From a virus, in IMG/VR virus record IMGVR_UViG_3300032046_006286, positions 1 to 31,348 of that record: a stretch of DNA of 31,348 bases. The stretch is one strand, 5' to 3'. Both the position numbers and the translations under genes were made by a program. Positions 1 through 6,397 of the stretch are shown piece by piece. How positions within the stretch are numbered: the first letter of the stretch is position 1; the number at the start of each line of letters is the position of its first letter. Below the pieces are notes generated by a model. It searched no databases. It was not told where the DNA came from and saw nothing but the letters and a program-made list of their open reading frames with translations.

Positions 1-2406
1 ATGGATGCGACGAGCAAAGAGGGACTGACGGCCTTGACCGCGCCGGTGGCGGCGCTGGTGGCGGCGCGCGCGCCGGAGATTGACATCGGGCGGGCGCTGA
101 TTGACCTGCGCGGGCGGGTAGATGGGCGATGGAAATCGGCGCTGCGGCTGATCTGGCCATGCATCGCTAATCCCGGGGCGCGGGCGCACGAGGCGATGGA
201 TGCCGCGCGGGCGGCGGCGAAGGCGGGACTCGCGGCGCGGGATCTCACCACAGAGCGCACAGAGAGCACAGAGACGAATCCGTTGAGAACCGTGCAGTCG
301 CTGACGGAGCAGGAGCAGCGGCGGTACGGCCTGGTGGCGCCCTTGTTGGGAATGCGGGGCAGCGACCGGCGCGAGGCGGTCAACCAGATCGCCGCGGCGG
401 AACAGGTGAACGCCGGCACGGTATATGTATGGCTCAAGCGGGCGCGCGATGGCGCCGCGGGACTCAAGCGCAAGCGCCGGACCGATGCCGGGAAATCGGC
501 GCTGCCCGAAGGGGCGCGGCAGATGCTGCTGGCCCGCCGCCTGAATCCCCGGACGCGTGACGAGAACCTCGCGCTCTCGCTGCGTCTGGTCCGCGACCAA
601 TTCCCCGGCGCGAGCGAGGCGGCGTTACGGCACGTGGCGCGCTCGATCCCGGCGGCGGCCCGGCTCAGCCGCGAGGAATACGCCAAGCGGTTTTTGCCGA
701 CCGGCGAGTGGGTCGCGCCATATCCCAATCACTCCTGGAGCTTCGATTACACGATCGGCGATGTGAAATGCTGGGATGGCGACCCGCGGGTCAAGCCATA
801 CCGCCCGTGGGTGACGGCGATGATAGATGAGGCGACCGGGGCGCCGACAGCAATCCTCTATACCCGCGAGCACCCGGATCGGTATGCGCTGCGGTCGGTT
901 CTGCTGATGGGGATACTGCCGAAGCGGATCGCGGCCTCCGACGAGACCGCGCCCCAGAGAGAATGGCCGCAGCATGGCCTGCCCGAGCGCCTGCACGGGG
1001 ACAACGGGAAAATACAGCGGTCACTGTGGCTGGCGGATGTCTGCCGCCAGATCGGGATCGGCCTCGATGTGCAGATGGATCTCGCATTCTCCAATGCCTA
1101 TGAATCCTGGCAAAACGGGCACATCGAGTCGTTCTGGTGCCATTTGCACCAGATGTTCGAGGCGCGGTTCGGCGAGATCGGGGCTTACTGCGGGCGCGAC
1201 CCGGAGGCGCGCAAACGGAACGACGGCTACATCGGCGATTCCGGGCGCCTCAGCGATTGGAAGAAGCTGCCCACCTGCGCGGACATGAATCGCGGGGCGC
1301 AAGAGTGGATCTGCGCGGAGCTCCTGACGCGGATGCATTCGCGTTTGGGGATGTCGCGCAATGACGCTTGGCGGGCGACCGCCGAGGGGCACGTGAAGGT
1401 GCCGGACGAGCCGTGGCTGCGGCAGATACTGATGTTCAAGGAACGGAGGTTGGTGCGGCGCGCGCGGGTGGCGCTCAACGGATTCGCGTATTGGAGCGAG
1501 CGGCTCATTGACTACGAGGGCATCGAGGTCCCGGTGTGGTGGGATGCGGCGCATCTGGAGACCGTGCTTGTGCTGAATCCCGAGGGCAAGGAAATCTGTT
1601 GGGCCGAGGTCGAGCGTCCGCACGAATTGGGCGATCAGGAGAGCCTGGCCGATTATCGGCGCAAGCGGGCGGCGGCGACGCAACGGCGGCGGGAGTTCGC
1701 GGCGATGGCGGATGACGCCGGGGAGTTCCTGCCGGCGGCAAAGGTCGAGGATGTGATCGCGCGGCTGCGGGCGGGCGCGGTGGTCACGGGCAGGAGTGCC
1801 CGTGCTCCAGTCGCGGAGCCGGCGCCGCCGGCGGCGATCACCGTGTGGCCGCGGCCAATGGTCGAGCGCGCCGCGGATGAGGGCTTGGAATACCTGGCGC
1901 GGCGAGCGCGGGAGTTAACCACAGAGGGCACGGAGAGCACAGAGACGGATCCATTGCTGCTGCTCGCGCGCGGCGCCGCGGCACAGGCAGGAGTGCCTGT
2001 GCTCCATTCGGGCCTCACTTTCCACGGCATTGACATCGGGGCCGGCCAACATCAATCGCCCCCAGCGAGCGACCCAAGCGCGGACCAGGCCGGCCCCGAT
2101 GATTCATGCGGGGATTCACAGGCAGGAGTGCCCCTCGACGCCGCTCGGGGCGGGCCTGTGGTCCAGGATTCGCACGGGGATTCACAGGCGGGAGTGCCCT
2201 TCGACGCCGCTCAGGGCGGGCCTGTGGTCCAGGATGACCCGGGTCTGCCTGAATCTTTCGGGCGCTGGGTGCGGGATCGCTACGGGAAATATGGGGATGC
2301 GCCGCGGCAGCCGGCGCAGATGCGCAAGGCCGCGCGGGAGCAACTTGAAGCGAACTACGCGTCCGCGGGCGCGCGACCGGCGGCGACAGGGAGAAAAAGA
2401 CCATGA
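1..2406 (+). CDS. MuA-like DDE transposase
   Basis: This 801-aa protein is the likely strand-transfer recombinase that integrates the phage and drives replicative transposition. Residues about 115-215 hold helix-turn-helix-like segments (TVYVWLKRAR, then the region around RLNPRTRDENLA). The RNase-H-like core follows, with candidate catalytic residues D249 (WSFDY), D334 (HGDNGK) and E376 (GHIESFW). Residues about 750-801 form a basic tail where MuA carries its MuB/ClpX-interacting domain III. Residues about 590-746 are low-complexity and largely encoded by dispersed repeats, as are residues 83-92. MuA is 663 aa, so this protein is longer mainly because of these inserts. The ATG is the first base of the window, so an upstream start cannot be excluded. 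The downstream gene overlaps by ATGA. The motifs and the MuB-like neighbour make the family assignment firm. Confidence 0.93.
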   Translation: MDATSKEGLTALTAPVAALVAARAPEIDIGRALIDLRGRVDGRWKSALRLIWPCIANPGARAHEAMDAARAAAKAGLAARDLTTERTESTETNPLRTVQSLTEQEQRRYGLVAPLLGMRGSDRREAVNQIAAAEQVNAGTVYVWLKRARDGAAGLKRKRRTDAGKSALPEGARQMLLARRLNPRTRDENLALSLRLVRDQFPGASEAALRHVARSIPAAARLSREEYAKRFLPTGEWVAPYPNHSWSFDYTIGDVKCWDGDPRVKPYRPWVTAMIDEATGAPTAILYTREHPDRYALRSVLLMGILPKRIAASDETAPQREWPQHGLPERLHGDNGKIQRSLWLADVCRQIGIGLDVQMDLAFSNAYESWQNGHIESFWCHLHQMFEARFGEIGAYCGRDPEARKRNDGYIGDSGRLSDWKKLPTCADMNRGAQEWICAELLTRMHSRLGMSRNDAWRATAEGHVKVPDEPWLRQILMFKERRLVRRARVALNGFAYWSERLIDYEGIEVPVWWDAAHLETVLVLNPEGKEICWAEVERPHELGDQESLADYRRKRAAATQRRREFAAMADDAGEFLPAAKVEDVIARLRAGAVVTGRSARAPVAEPAPPAAITVWPRPMVERAADEGLEYLARRARELTTEGTESTETDPLLLLARGAAAQAGVPVLHSGLTFHGIDIGAGQHQSPPASDPSADQAGPDDSCGDSQAGVPLDAARGGPVVQDSHGDSQAGVPFDAAQGGPVVQDDPGLPESFGRWVRDRYGKYGDAPRQPAQMRKAAREQLEANYASAGARPAATGRKRP
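247..275 (+). repeat. ACCACAGAG-type half repeat inside transposase gene
   Basis: The stretch ACCACAGAGCGCACAGAGAG and its continuation is one arm of the inverted-repeat family seen complete at 20931-21000 and 26530-26598. Here it is read in frame as LTTERTESTET (residues about 82-92 of the transposase). A second copy at 1916-1945 encodes LTTEGTESTET. Confidence 0.85.
1785..1810 (-). repeat. GGAG-type hairpin repeat in transposase gene
   Basis: CACGGGC and GCCCGTG arms flank a short loop and are followed by CTCCA, the reverse complement of the TGGAG head. The copy is read in frame within the transposase (residues about 595-604, TGRSARAPV). Confidence 0.85.
1916..1945 (+). repeat. ACCACAGAG-type half repeat, second copy in transposase gene
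   Basis: It is a near-identical copy of the element at 247-275 and is translated in the same reading frame of the repeat, giving LTTEGTESTETDPL. Only the left arm of the full inverted repeat is present. Confidence 0.85.
1982..2006 (-). repeat. GGAG-type hairpin repeat in transposase gene
   Basis: CACAGGC and GCCTGTG arms followed by GCTCCA form a reverse-orientation copy. It is translated as QAGVPVLHS within the linker of the transposase. The same bases recur at 5758-5783, outside any gene. Confidence 0.87.
2109..2236 (+). repeat. 66-bp tandem duplication containing an expanded hairpin
   Basis: Two copies of about 62 bp begin at 2109 and 2175, so the period is 66 bp or exactly 22 codons. 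Each encodes DSQAGVP(L/F)DAA(R/Q)GGPVVQD. Each copy starts with the CACAGGCAGGAGTGCC repeat and closes with GCCTGTGGTCC, so the GGAG-type palindrome here carries an extra internal segment of about 20 bp. The copies differ at only a few positions, which suggests recent duplication. Confidence 0.9.
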
Positions 2407-2618
2407 GCAAGTTCACCAAGTTTCTGAGGCGCGCATTCGGCGGCGCCAGCTATGAGCGAATCAAGGCCCTGCTGATCGCCGAAGCCAAACTCACAATGGA
2501 GCGCGAGTTGACCCCGGCGATCGAGGACCGATTGGTTCTCGCCGGCCTGCCCCGCGCGCAGGCTAAAGGATTGGCCCTGGCGATCATCGAGACGGTAATC
2601 GAGGCGCTCAAGCGCTGA
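2403..2618 (+). CDS. Small helical protein of unknown function
   Basis: This 71-aa protein is translationally coupled to the transposase: its ATG overlaps the transposase stop as ATGA, and GGGAG lies upstream. It has a basic N-terminus (MSKFTKFLRRAFGG) and the rest is predicted helical (ERIKALLIAEAKLTMERELTPAIEDRL...). I recognise no domain. Its place between transposase and MuB-like ATPase suggests a helper in transposition or its regulation, but this is position-based inference only. Confidence 0.72.
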   Translation: MSKFTKFLRRAFGGASYERIKALLIAEAKLTMERELTPAIEDRLVLAGLPRAQAKGLALAIIETVIEALKR

Positions 2619-2651
2619 TCGGCGGCCGCCAAAGGCCACAGGAGGTCTGCG

Positions 2652-3380
2652 GTGAAGACGATCTCGTGGGACGGCATCGAGATTTACCCCATCAAGCCCT
2701 GGCAGGAATACCAGCGGCTACTGGCGGCGCTGGCGAGCCTGCGCAATGTGCGCGAGCGCCTGGCGCTGTTCATTGGCGAGCAGGGCGTCGGCAAGAGCCT
2801 GGGCGCGACCTACTTTGCCGAGCAGAACCGCCCGGCGGTATATATCGAGGCGCTGCCGGCGGCGGTTAATACCGAGTCGCGGCTGCTGCGGCAGATCGCC
2901 GGCGGGTGCGGCATGAATGACGCGGCGCCGAGCCGCTACGATCTACTCGTGCGCATCGAGGAGCATCTGCGGACCAGCGGCCAGGCGCTCATCATTGACA
3001 ACGCCGAGCGGCTGCGGGCGTACCGCTACCTCGACCTCGTGCGGCACATCCACGACCACGCCGGGGCGCCGATCGCCTTCTGCGGCACGCCGAGCATCGA
3101 GGCGGCGTTTAGCGAGCACCGCGAGCTCGCGGGGCGGGTGGTGCTGCACCGGCAACTGCGGTTGGCGACGGCGGCCGAGATCCGCCCGGCGCTTGAGGAG
3201 TTCAGCGACGAGTTGGCGCAACGCGTCTGGGAGATCACGCGCGGGCGGATGCGCGAGGTCATGGGGCTGCGGTTCAACCTGCTGGCGCTGGCGGCCGAGA
3301 ATAAGATCAAGCCGGGGACTATCGAACCGGAAATCGCGGACAAACTCAGGCAGCAGTTCATGCTGCGGGGGCGAGGGTGA
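2652..3380 (+). CDS. MuB-like AAA+ ATPase (transposition target selection)
   Basis: This 242-aa protein is the likely partner of the transposase. In Mu, MuB binds target DNA as an ATP-dependent filament and activates MuA. It has a Walker A motif G42-EQGVGKS-49 and a Walker B motif ending at D116 (ALIIDNAE), followed by FCGTPSIE, which fits a sensor-1 strand. The GTG start at 2652 is chosen because AGGAGG lies at 2640-2645. Mu B is 312 aa with an N-terminal helix-turn-helix domain. That domain is missing here, and the ATPase begins almost at once. A similar small HTH protein occurs 10 kb downstream at 12715. The family call rests on motifs and on adjacency to the transposase. Confidence 0.88.
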   Translation: MKTISWDGIEIYPIKPWQEYQRLLAALASLRNVRERLALFIGEQGVGKSLGATYFAEQNRPAVYIEALPAAVNTESRLLRQIAGGCGMNDAAPSRYDLLVRIEEHLRTSGQALIIDNAERLRAYRYLDLVRHIHDHAGAPIAFCGTPSIEAAFSEHRELAGRVVLHRQLRLATAAEIRPALEEFSDELAQRVWEITRGRMREVMGLRFNLLALAAENKIKPGTIEPEIADKLRQQFMLRGRG

Positions 3381-3381
3381 T

Positions 3382-3546
3382 GTGGCCCGGATGGCATTCG
3401 CGCTGATGCTGCTCGCGTTGGCGAGTCTGGCGGTGGGGATTATGCTTAACTTGGGCGTCGGTTTGCGCGGCCGTGATGAGCGCGAGGCGCGCCCGAAATG
3501 CCCGCGCTGCGGGCAGTATCTGCCGGCAAACGGAGGGCGACGATGA
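3382..3546 (+). CDS. Small membrane protein with CPRCG motif
   Basis: About 51-54 aa, with GTG at 3382 or ATG at 3391 as start. One hydrophobic helix (MAFALMLLALASLAVGIMLNLGVG) is followed by a basic stretch and a single Cys-Pro-Arg-Cys-Gly knuckle near the C-terminus. It begins directly after the MuB stop and its own TGA overlaps the next ATG (ATGA at 3543). One CxxC pair alone would need dimerisation to make a full zinc site. Function is unknown. Confidence 0.6.
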   Translation: MARMAFALMLLALASLAVGIMLNLGVGLRGRDEREARPKCPRCGQYLPANGGRR

Positions 3547-3794
3547 CGGCGATTGGAATGGCGATCTGGGCGTATCTCTGCATCTGCGCGGCGCTCGATG
3601 GATTCGGAACGGCGCCGTGGCACTGGTCGTTGGTGATCTGCACCGGGGCCGCGGTCGTTCTGGCGCTGGCGCGGGAGGAGTTGCGCGGCCGGCGGATCGC
3701 CCGCCGCGCGCAGGAATCGAGGTCGCGGAATGCGCCGCGGGTGATCGGCGAAAGCGTGGCTTGGCGCGGGAGGGATCCGTGGGCGAATCGGTGA
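3543..3794 (+). CDS. Small two-helix membrane protein
   Basis: About 83 aa with two hydrophobic segments (roughly residues 3-17 and 24-38) followed by a strongly basic, Arg-rich cytoplasmic-like tail. The ATG at 3543 is preferred because it overlaps the previous stop as ATGA. A longer reading from 3498 lies in another gene's frame. Two hydrophobic segments plus a charged tail resemble small holins, but holins normally sit near lysis genes and no endolysin is visible here. The holin reading is weak. Confidence 0.55.
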   Translation: MTAIGMAIWAYLCICAALDGFGTAPWHWSLVICTGAAVVLALAREELRGRRIARRAQESRSRNAPRVIGESVAWRGRDPWANR

Positions 3795-3895
3795 GACGGA
3801 TTCTCTTTTGGATGATTTGGCGGGTTCCGCTCGGGCGGTTGGCACCCTATATCCTTGGCTTGGCCCTGGGCCGTTGGCCGCGAAGGATTCGATGA
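3791..3895 (+). CDS. Possible 34-aa basic hydrophobic peptide
   Basis: The GTG at 3791 overlaps the preceding TGA (GTGA), and its own TGA overlaps an ATG at 3892. The peptide reads VRRILFWMIWRVPLGRLAPY and continues to RRIR: amphipathic, basic at both ends and membrane-seeking. The unbroken chain of stop-start overlaps is the main support. It has no recognised family. Confidence 0.4.
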   Translation: MRRILFWMIWRVPLGRLAPYILGLALGRWPRRIR

Positions 3896-3927
3896 CGACG
3901 ACTTCCGCCAGGGCGCTCAATGATTAA
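3892..3927 (+). pseudogene. 11-codon remnant resembling the start of the gene at 4280
   Basis: ATGACGACGACTTCCGCCAG at 3892 matches 18 of 20 bases of the start of the Gp16-like gene at 4280 (ATGACGACGACCTCCACCAG), then hits a stop within 12 codons. It looks like a duplicated gene start left on the other side of the ASCH gene, though the low-complexity MTTTS coding could arise by chance. Confidence 0.35.
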
Positions 3928-3944
3928 AGGCCGCGGCGAAAACC

Positions 3945-4283
3945 ATGATTCTTTTCAAGCCGGACAATGTGCGGGCGATCCTGAACGGTGACAAAACCGT
4001 TACCCGCCGGCGGTGGAAGCGCCCCCGAGCGTGCGTGGGTTCGATCCATCGCGCGCAGACGCAACTGTTTGGGGATGCGTTTGCTCGCCTGCGGATTACC
4101 TCTGTCTGCCGGGAAGAATATCCGGGTGCATCCGTAAGGCGGGGCCATGTGGCATTGATGTCCGAGGCGCTCAAAGAAGGTTTCATTTCCTGGGATACAT
4201 TCATGCGTGTTTGGGCGGCGATGCATGGCACGGCGGCCATCACGGAGCCCTGCTGGCGGATCGAGTTTGAGTTGGCCCCATGA
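3945..4283 (+). CDS. ASCH-domain protein
   Basis: This 112-aa protein has the usual layout of small ASCH (PUA-like beta-barrel) proteins: an N-terminal LFKPDNVRAILNGDKTVTRR segment, a FARLRITSVCREEYPG strand region, then SEALKEGFISWDTFMRVWA and a closing WRIEFEL strand. ASCH domains are thought to bind RNA or modified nucleotides, and some are RNases or amidohydrolases. The exact activity here is unknown. The ATG at 3945 is the first in frame. The TGA overlaps the next ATG (ATGA at 4280), so it is coupled to the Gp16-like gene. It may be a later insertion, because start-like sequences flank it at 3892 and 4280. Confidence 0.8.
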   Translation: MILFKPDNVRAILNGDKTVTRRRWKRPRACVGSIHRAQTQLFGDAFARLRITSVCREEYPGASVRRGHVALMSEALKEGFISWDTFMRVWAAMHGTAAITEPCWRIEFELAP

Positions 4284-5023
4284 CGACGACCTCCACCAGC
4301 GCCCCCACCCAGCGACAGATCGCGCGCCTGTACACGCTCGCCGGGCAAGCGGGGTTGGGGCACGATGAGGTCATCGGCCAGTTGCGCGCGGCCTATGGCA
4401 TCGAGACCACGAAGCGATTGACGCTACTCCAGTATGAGGAGTTCTGCCTGTGGATCCAGGGGCGCATCGGCGCGCGGCGTATTGGCGATGGGAAAGCGCC
4501 GGCGCGCGAAGGCCAACTCTGGCGGCGCGCCCAGGTCGCCAACCTGCTCGACCAGGAATGGATCGGCCCGCCGCCGCTCGCGGCCGATCTGCGCGACCGG
4601 CTGATTGACGTGCTCGATGATTTCCGGCTCTACCGCTCGACCGGGCGCATCGGCACGAGCATTTTGCGCGCGACCATCCAGCAGATCGGGCGGCACCGGA
4701 TCGAGATCGTCGCAGAGGCGTGCGAGATTTGGCTCGGCCACTACCGTGAGCGGAATGAGCAGTATTTCGCCGGCATCCTGCGCCGTCTCAAGCGCGAAAA
4801 CAAGGGCAAGGCGAAGGACGATAAGAGGGCGGCGGCGATGGATGAGCACCGCCATGCGACGGAGCTTGAGCATTATGGCTGGAAGCCGGTTGGGCGGTTG
4901 CCGGACGGGCGGCGCGTTTTTCATTCCGACCGCACCGGGCGGCACTGTGTTATGCGCGGTGACGAGACCGCGGGGCTGACGCGCGAAGAAATCAAAGCGA
5001 TTATCCGAGGCCCGGACCAATGA
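4280..5023 (+). CDS. Gp16-like (DUF1018-type) early protein with long C-terminal extension
   Basis: This 247-aa protein begins with a region (residues about 11-62: QRQIARLYTLAGQAGLGHDE, then LTLLQYEEFCLWIQ) that fits the Gp16 family found in the early region of Mu-like phages. Those proteins are usually only about 150-200 aa. The remainder is a mixed helical, highly charged region with basic stretches (RRLKRENKGKAKDDKR) and a C-terminal segment LPDGRRVFHSDRTGRHCVMRG. A role in DNA binding or early regulation is plausible but unproven. Its start overlaps the ASCH gene stop. Confidence 0.65.
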   Translation: MTTTSTSAPTQRQIARLYTLAGQAGLGHDEVIGQLRAAYGIETTKRLTLLQYEEFCLWIQGRIGARRIGDGKAPAREGQLWRRAQVANLLDQEWIGPPPLAADLRDRLIDVLDDFRLYRSTGRIGTSILRATIQQIGRHRIEIVAEACEIWLGHYRERNEQYFAGILRRLKRENKGKAKDDKRAAAMDEHRHATELEHYGWKPVGRLPDGRRVFHSDRTGRHCVMRGDETAGLTREEIKAIIRGPDQ

Positions 5024-5039
5024 CGCCGGAGGCGCATGA

Positions 5040-5339
5040 ATGATTACCCGCGACGACGCGCAACGCGCCCTGGCGCAGATGCAGCAACCGTTGTCGCCGC
5101 ACAACACTTTGGCGCTGACGCCCGGTGCATTCGAGATAATCGAGAACGCGGGAACGCTATTCATCCTCGCCGGCGGCGCGTATCTCAATCTGATCTCAAT
5201 CTATTTCGCCGGCGCCGTCATCGGCCACCAACTCGCGCTGGCTCAGGCTCAGCGATTGGCCGGAGAAACCATCTCCGGCGACCCCGATGCAAAATCGGAG
5301 ACAATGCCGAATGATGAGCGCGCAACCGAGCCGGGCTGA
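5040..5339 (+). CDS. Small membrane protein of unknown function
   Basis: This 99-aa protein has a hydrophobic central stretch (residues about 33-58, NAGTLFILAGGAYLNLISIY then FAGAVIG). GGAGG at 5028-5032 lies 7 bases before the ATG at 5040. That decides this frame over the alternative ATG at 5036, which is only 3 bases from the same site. The end overlaps the start of the next gene in another frame. No family is recognised. Confidence 0.55.
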   Translation: MITRDDAQRALAQMQQPLSPHNTLALTPGAFEIIENAGTLFILAGGAYLNLISIYFAGAVIGHQLALAQAQRLAGETISGDPDAKSETMPNDERATEPG

Positions 5340-5754
5340 GCGCGTGCTCGATCTGCTGCGCGGGCATCTCGGCCCCGCCAACGCGATCACCGCGTCCGAC
5401 ATCGGCGACCGATTGTTTGGCGAGAAGGGACTCGACCGCCAGGTGCGGCTCATCATCGAGGAGTTGGTCAAGGGGGGGCACGGGGAGATTCTGGCGACGA
5501 CCGGCGGCACCGCGTTTCCCGGCGCATCACCCGGCTATTTCTGGGCGGAAAATTGGCAGCAGGTGCAATCCTATTACGATGTGCTGGTCTCGCGCTTGGA
5601 GGAATTGCGGAAGCGCATGGATGCCGTATGGGCCGCGCGCCAGCGATTCCGTGATGTGCCGCCGGCGCAGGCGGCGCTAGATTTGGGCATCACGCCGCCA
5701 GCGATCGCCAAGCATCGTTGGGGGTTCGATCCGATCGGCAAAGCCCGCCGGTGA
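5311..5754 (+). CDS. Winged-helix-like DNA-binding protein
   Basis: About 147 aa. Residues about 10-70 (RVLDLLRGHLGPANAITASD, then IGDRLFG, RQVRLIIEELVKGGHGEILA) have the helix-helix-wing spacing of a winged-helix domain, with a GYFWAENW wing strand. A helical region follows (DVLVSRLEELRKRMDAVWAA), then LDLGITPPAIAKHRWGFDP. Start codons at 5311 and 5314 are both possible. GGAG at 5298-5301 favours 5311 over the upstream ATG at 5287. Likely role: early regulator or replication accessory. Confidence 0.65.
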   Translation: MMSAQPSRAERVLDLLRGHLGPANAITASDIGDRLFGEKGLDRQVRLIIEELVKGGHGEILATTGGTAFPGASPGYFWAENWQQVQSYYDVLVSRLEELRKRMDAVWAARQRFRDVPPAQAALDLGITPPAIAKHRWGFDPIGKARR

Positions 5755-5757
5755 TTT

Positions 5758-5783
5758 CACAGGCAGGAGTGCCTGTGCTCCAT
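5758..5783 (-). repeat. GGAG-type hairpin repeat after gene stop
   Basis: CACAGGC and GCCTGTG arms, then GCTCCAT, starting 4 bases after the stop of the upstream gene. It is identical in core to the in-gene copy at 1982-2006. The rest of the 86-base gap to 5841 shows nothing else but the Shine-Dalgarno-like AGAGG before the next ATG. Confidence 0.87.
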
Positions 5784-5840
5784 ATCCTGAGAACTTGTTC
5801 CCCATAGCTTCGGCGACGGGGGACGGAAAGAGGCAACGAA

Positions 5841-6233
5841 ATGGCACTCACGGCATTGCAGGAACGGAAGCTCGTCGGGGTTCTCAAAGAAGGCCTGAAG
5901 CTCACCGAAAAGCTCGCGGCGCTCGAGGCTCAACTCGACGGTCTGCGGCGCGAGGCGGCATCGGCGATGGATGACACATCCTTCATCGTGCAGGGCGTGG
6001 GCCGCATCACGCGCTCGCCGAATAGCCGCACGGTTGTTGATCGGAAGACGTTACTCAAGCGGCTGAGCGACATGGCCCAGAAGTTCTTCCTGAAGCCGAC
6101 ATACACCAAAGAAACCCTCGATGACGCCCTCGCCCAGGGCATCATTGACGGCGATCTCTACGGAAAGGTCGTCGAGATCAAGCAGGATGAGAAGCGGCCC
6201 TGGAAGGTTTCATTCGCGCCGGACCAGGGATAG
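5841..6233 (+). CDS. Hypothetical early protein with N-terminal coiled coil
   Basis: This 130-aa protein is preceded by AGAGGCAACGAA, the same leader style as the small terminase gene at 8202. Residues 9-45 form a probable coiled coil (EGLKLTEKLAALEAQLDGLR). The rest is a mixed alpha/beta region (GVGRITRSPNSRTVVDRKTL, then EKRPWKVSFAPDQG). Mu-like phages often carry the Gam end-protection protein at about this point, and the coiled-coil start is reminiscent of it. The C-terminal part does not clearly match Gam as I know it, so I leave it unnamed. Confidence 0.65.
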   Translation: MALTALQERKLVGVLKEGLKLTEKLAALEAQLDGLRREAASAMDDTSFIVQGVGRITRSPNSRTVVDRKTLLKRLSDMAQKFFLKPTYTKETLDDALAQGIIDGDLYGKVVEIKQDEKRPWKVSFAPDQG

Positions 6234-6349
6234 CGCGTATCCGTGTTGCCCGATTCGGGGCCGGGCGAGCGGCTAATGCGTAGGGGACTGCGCGGGCCAA
6301 ATCTGGGGCGACGGCTGCGAGGACCCCGGCCCCGATTGGACCAGAGATA

Positions 6350-6378
6350 TGGAGCACGGGCTTAAGCCCGTGCCTCCA
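6350..6378 (+). repeat. Extended GGAG palindrome with CTTAAG centre
   Basis: TGGAG, CACGGGCTTAAGCCCGTG and CCTCCA make an almost perfect 29-base palindrome with one extra C. The same architecture appears four times in the small terminase gene (8830-8970). It ends 19 bases before the next ATG. Confidence 0.87.
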
Positions 6379-6397
6379 CGGAATAAGCGATGCCGCG

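Noticed and set aside
1-2406. Insertion sequence carrying the transposase
   Set aside because: No terminal inverted repeats are visible, and the transposase is followed by a MuB-like ATPase and a full phage morphogenesis set.
3543-3895. Holin and lysis cassette
   Set aside because: The small membrane proteins lack any neighbouring endolysin or spanin-like gene. No lysin was found anywhere in the window.
5036-5314. Alternative ORF from ATG 5036
   Set aside because: Only 3 bases from the GGAGG site and extremely Arg-rich. The frame from 5040 has better spacing and a plausible protein sequence.
6234-6349. Possible small ORF before the SANT-repeat gene
   Set aside because: A 29-codon Arg/Gly-rich reading starting near 6280 ends within the repeat. 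No ribosome-binding site was seen, so the stretch is left as non-coding.
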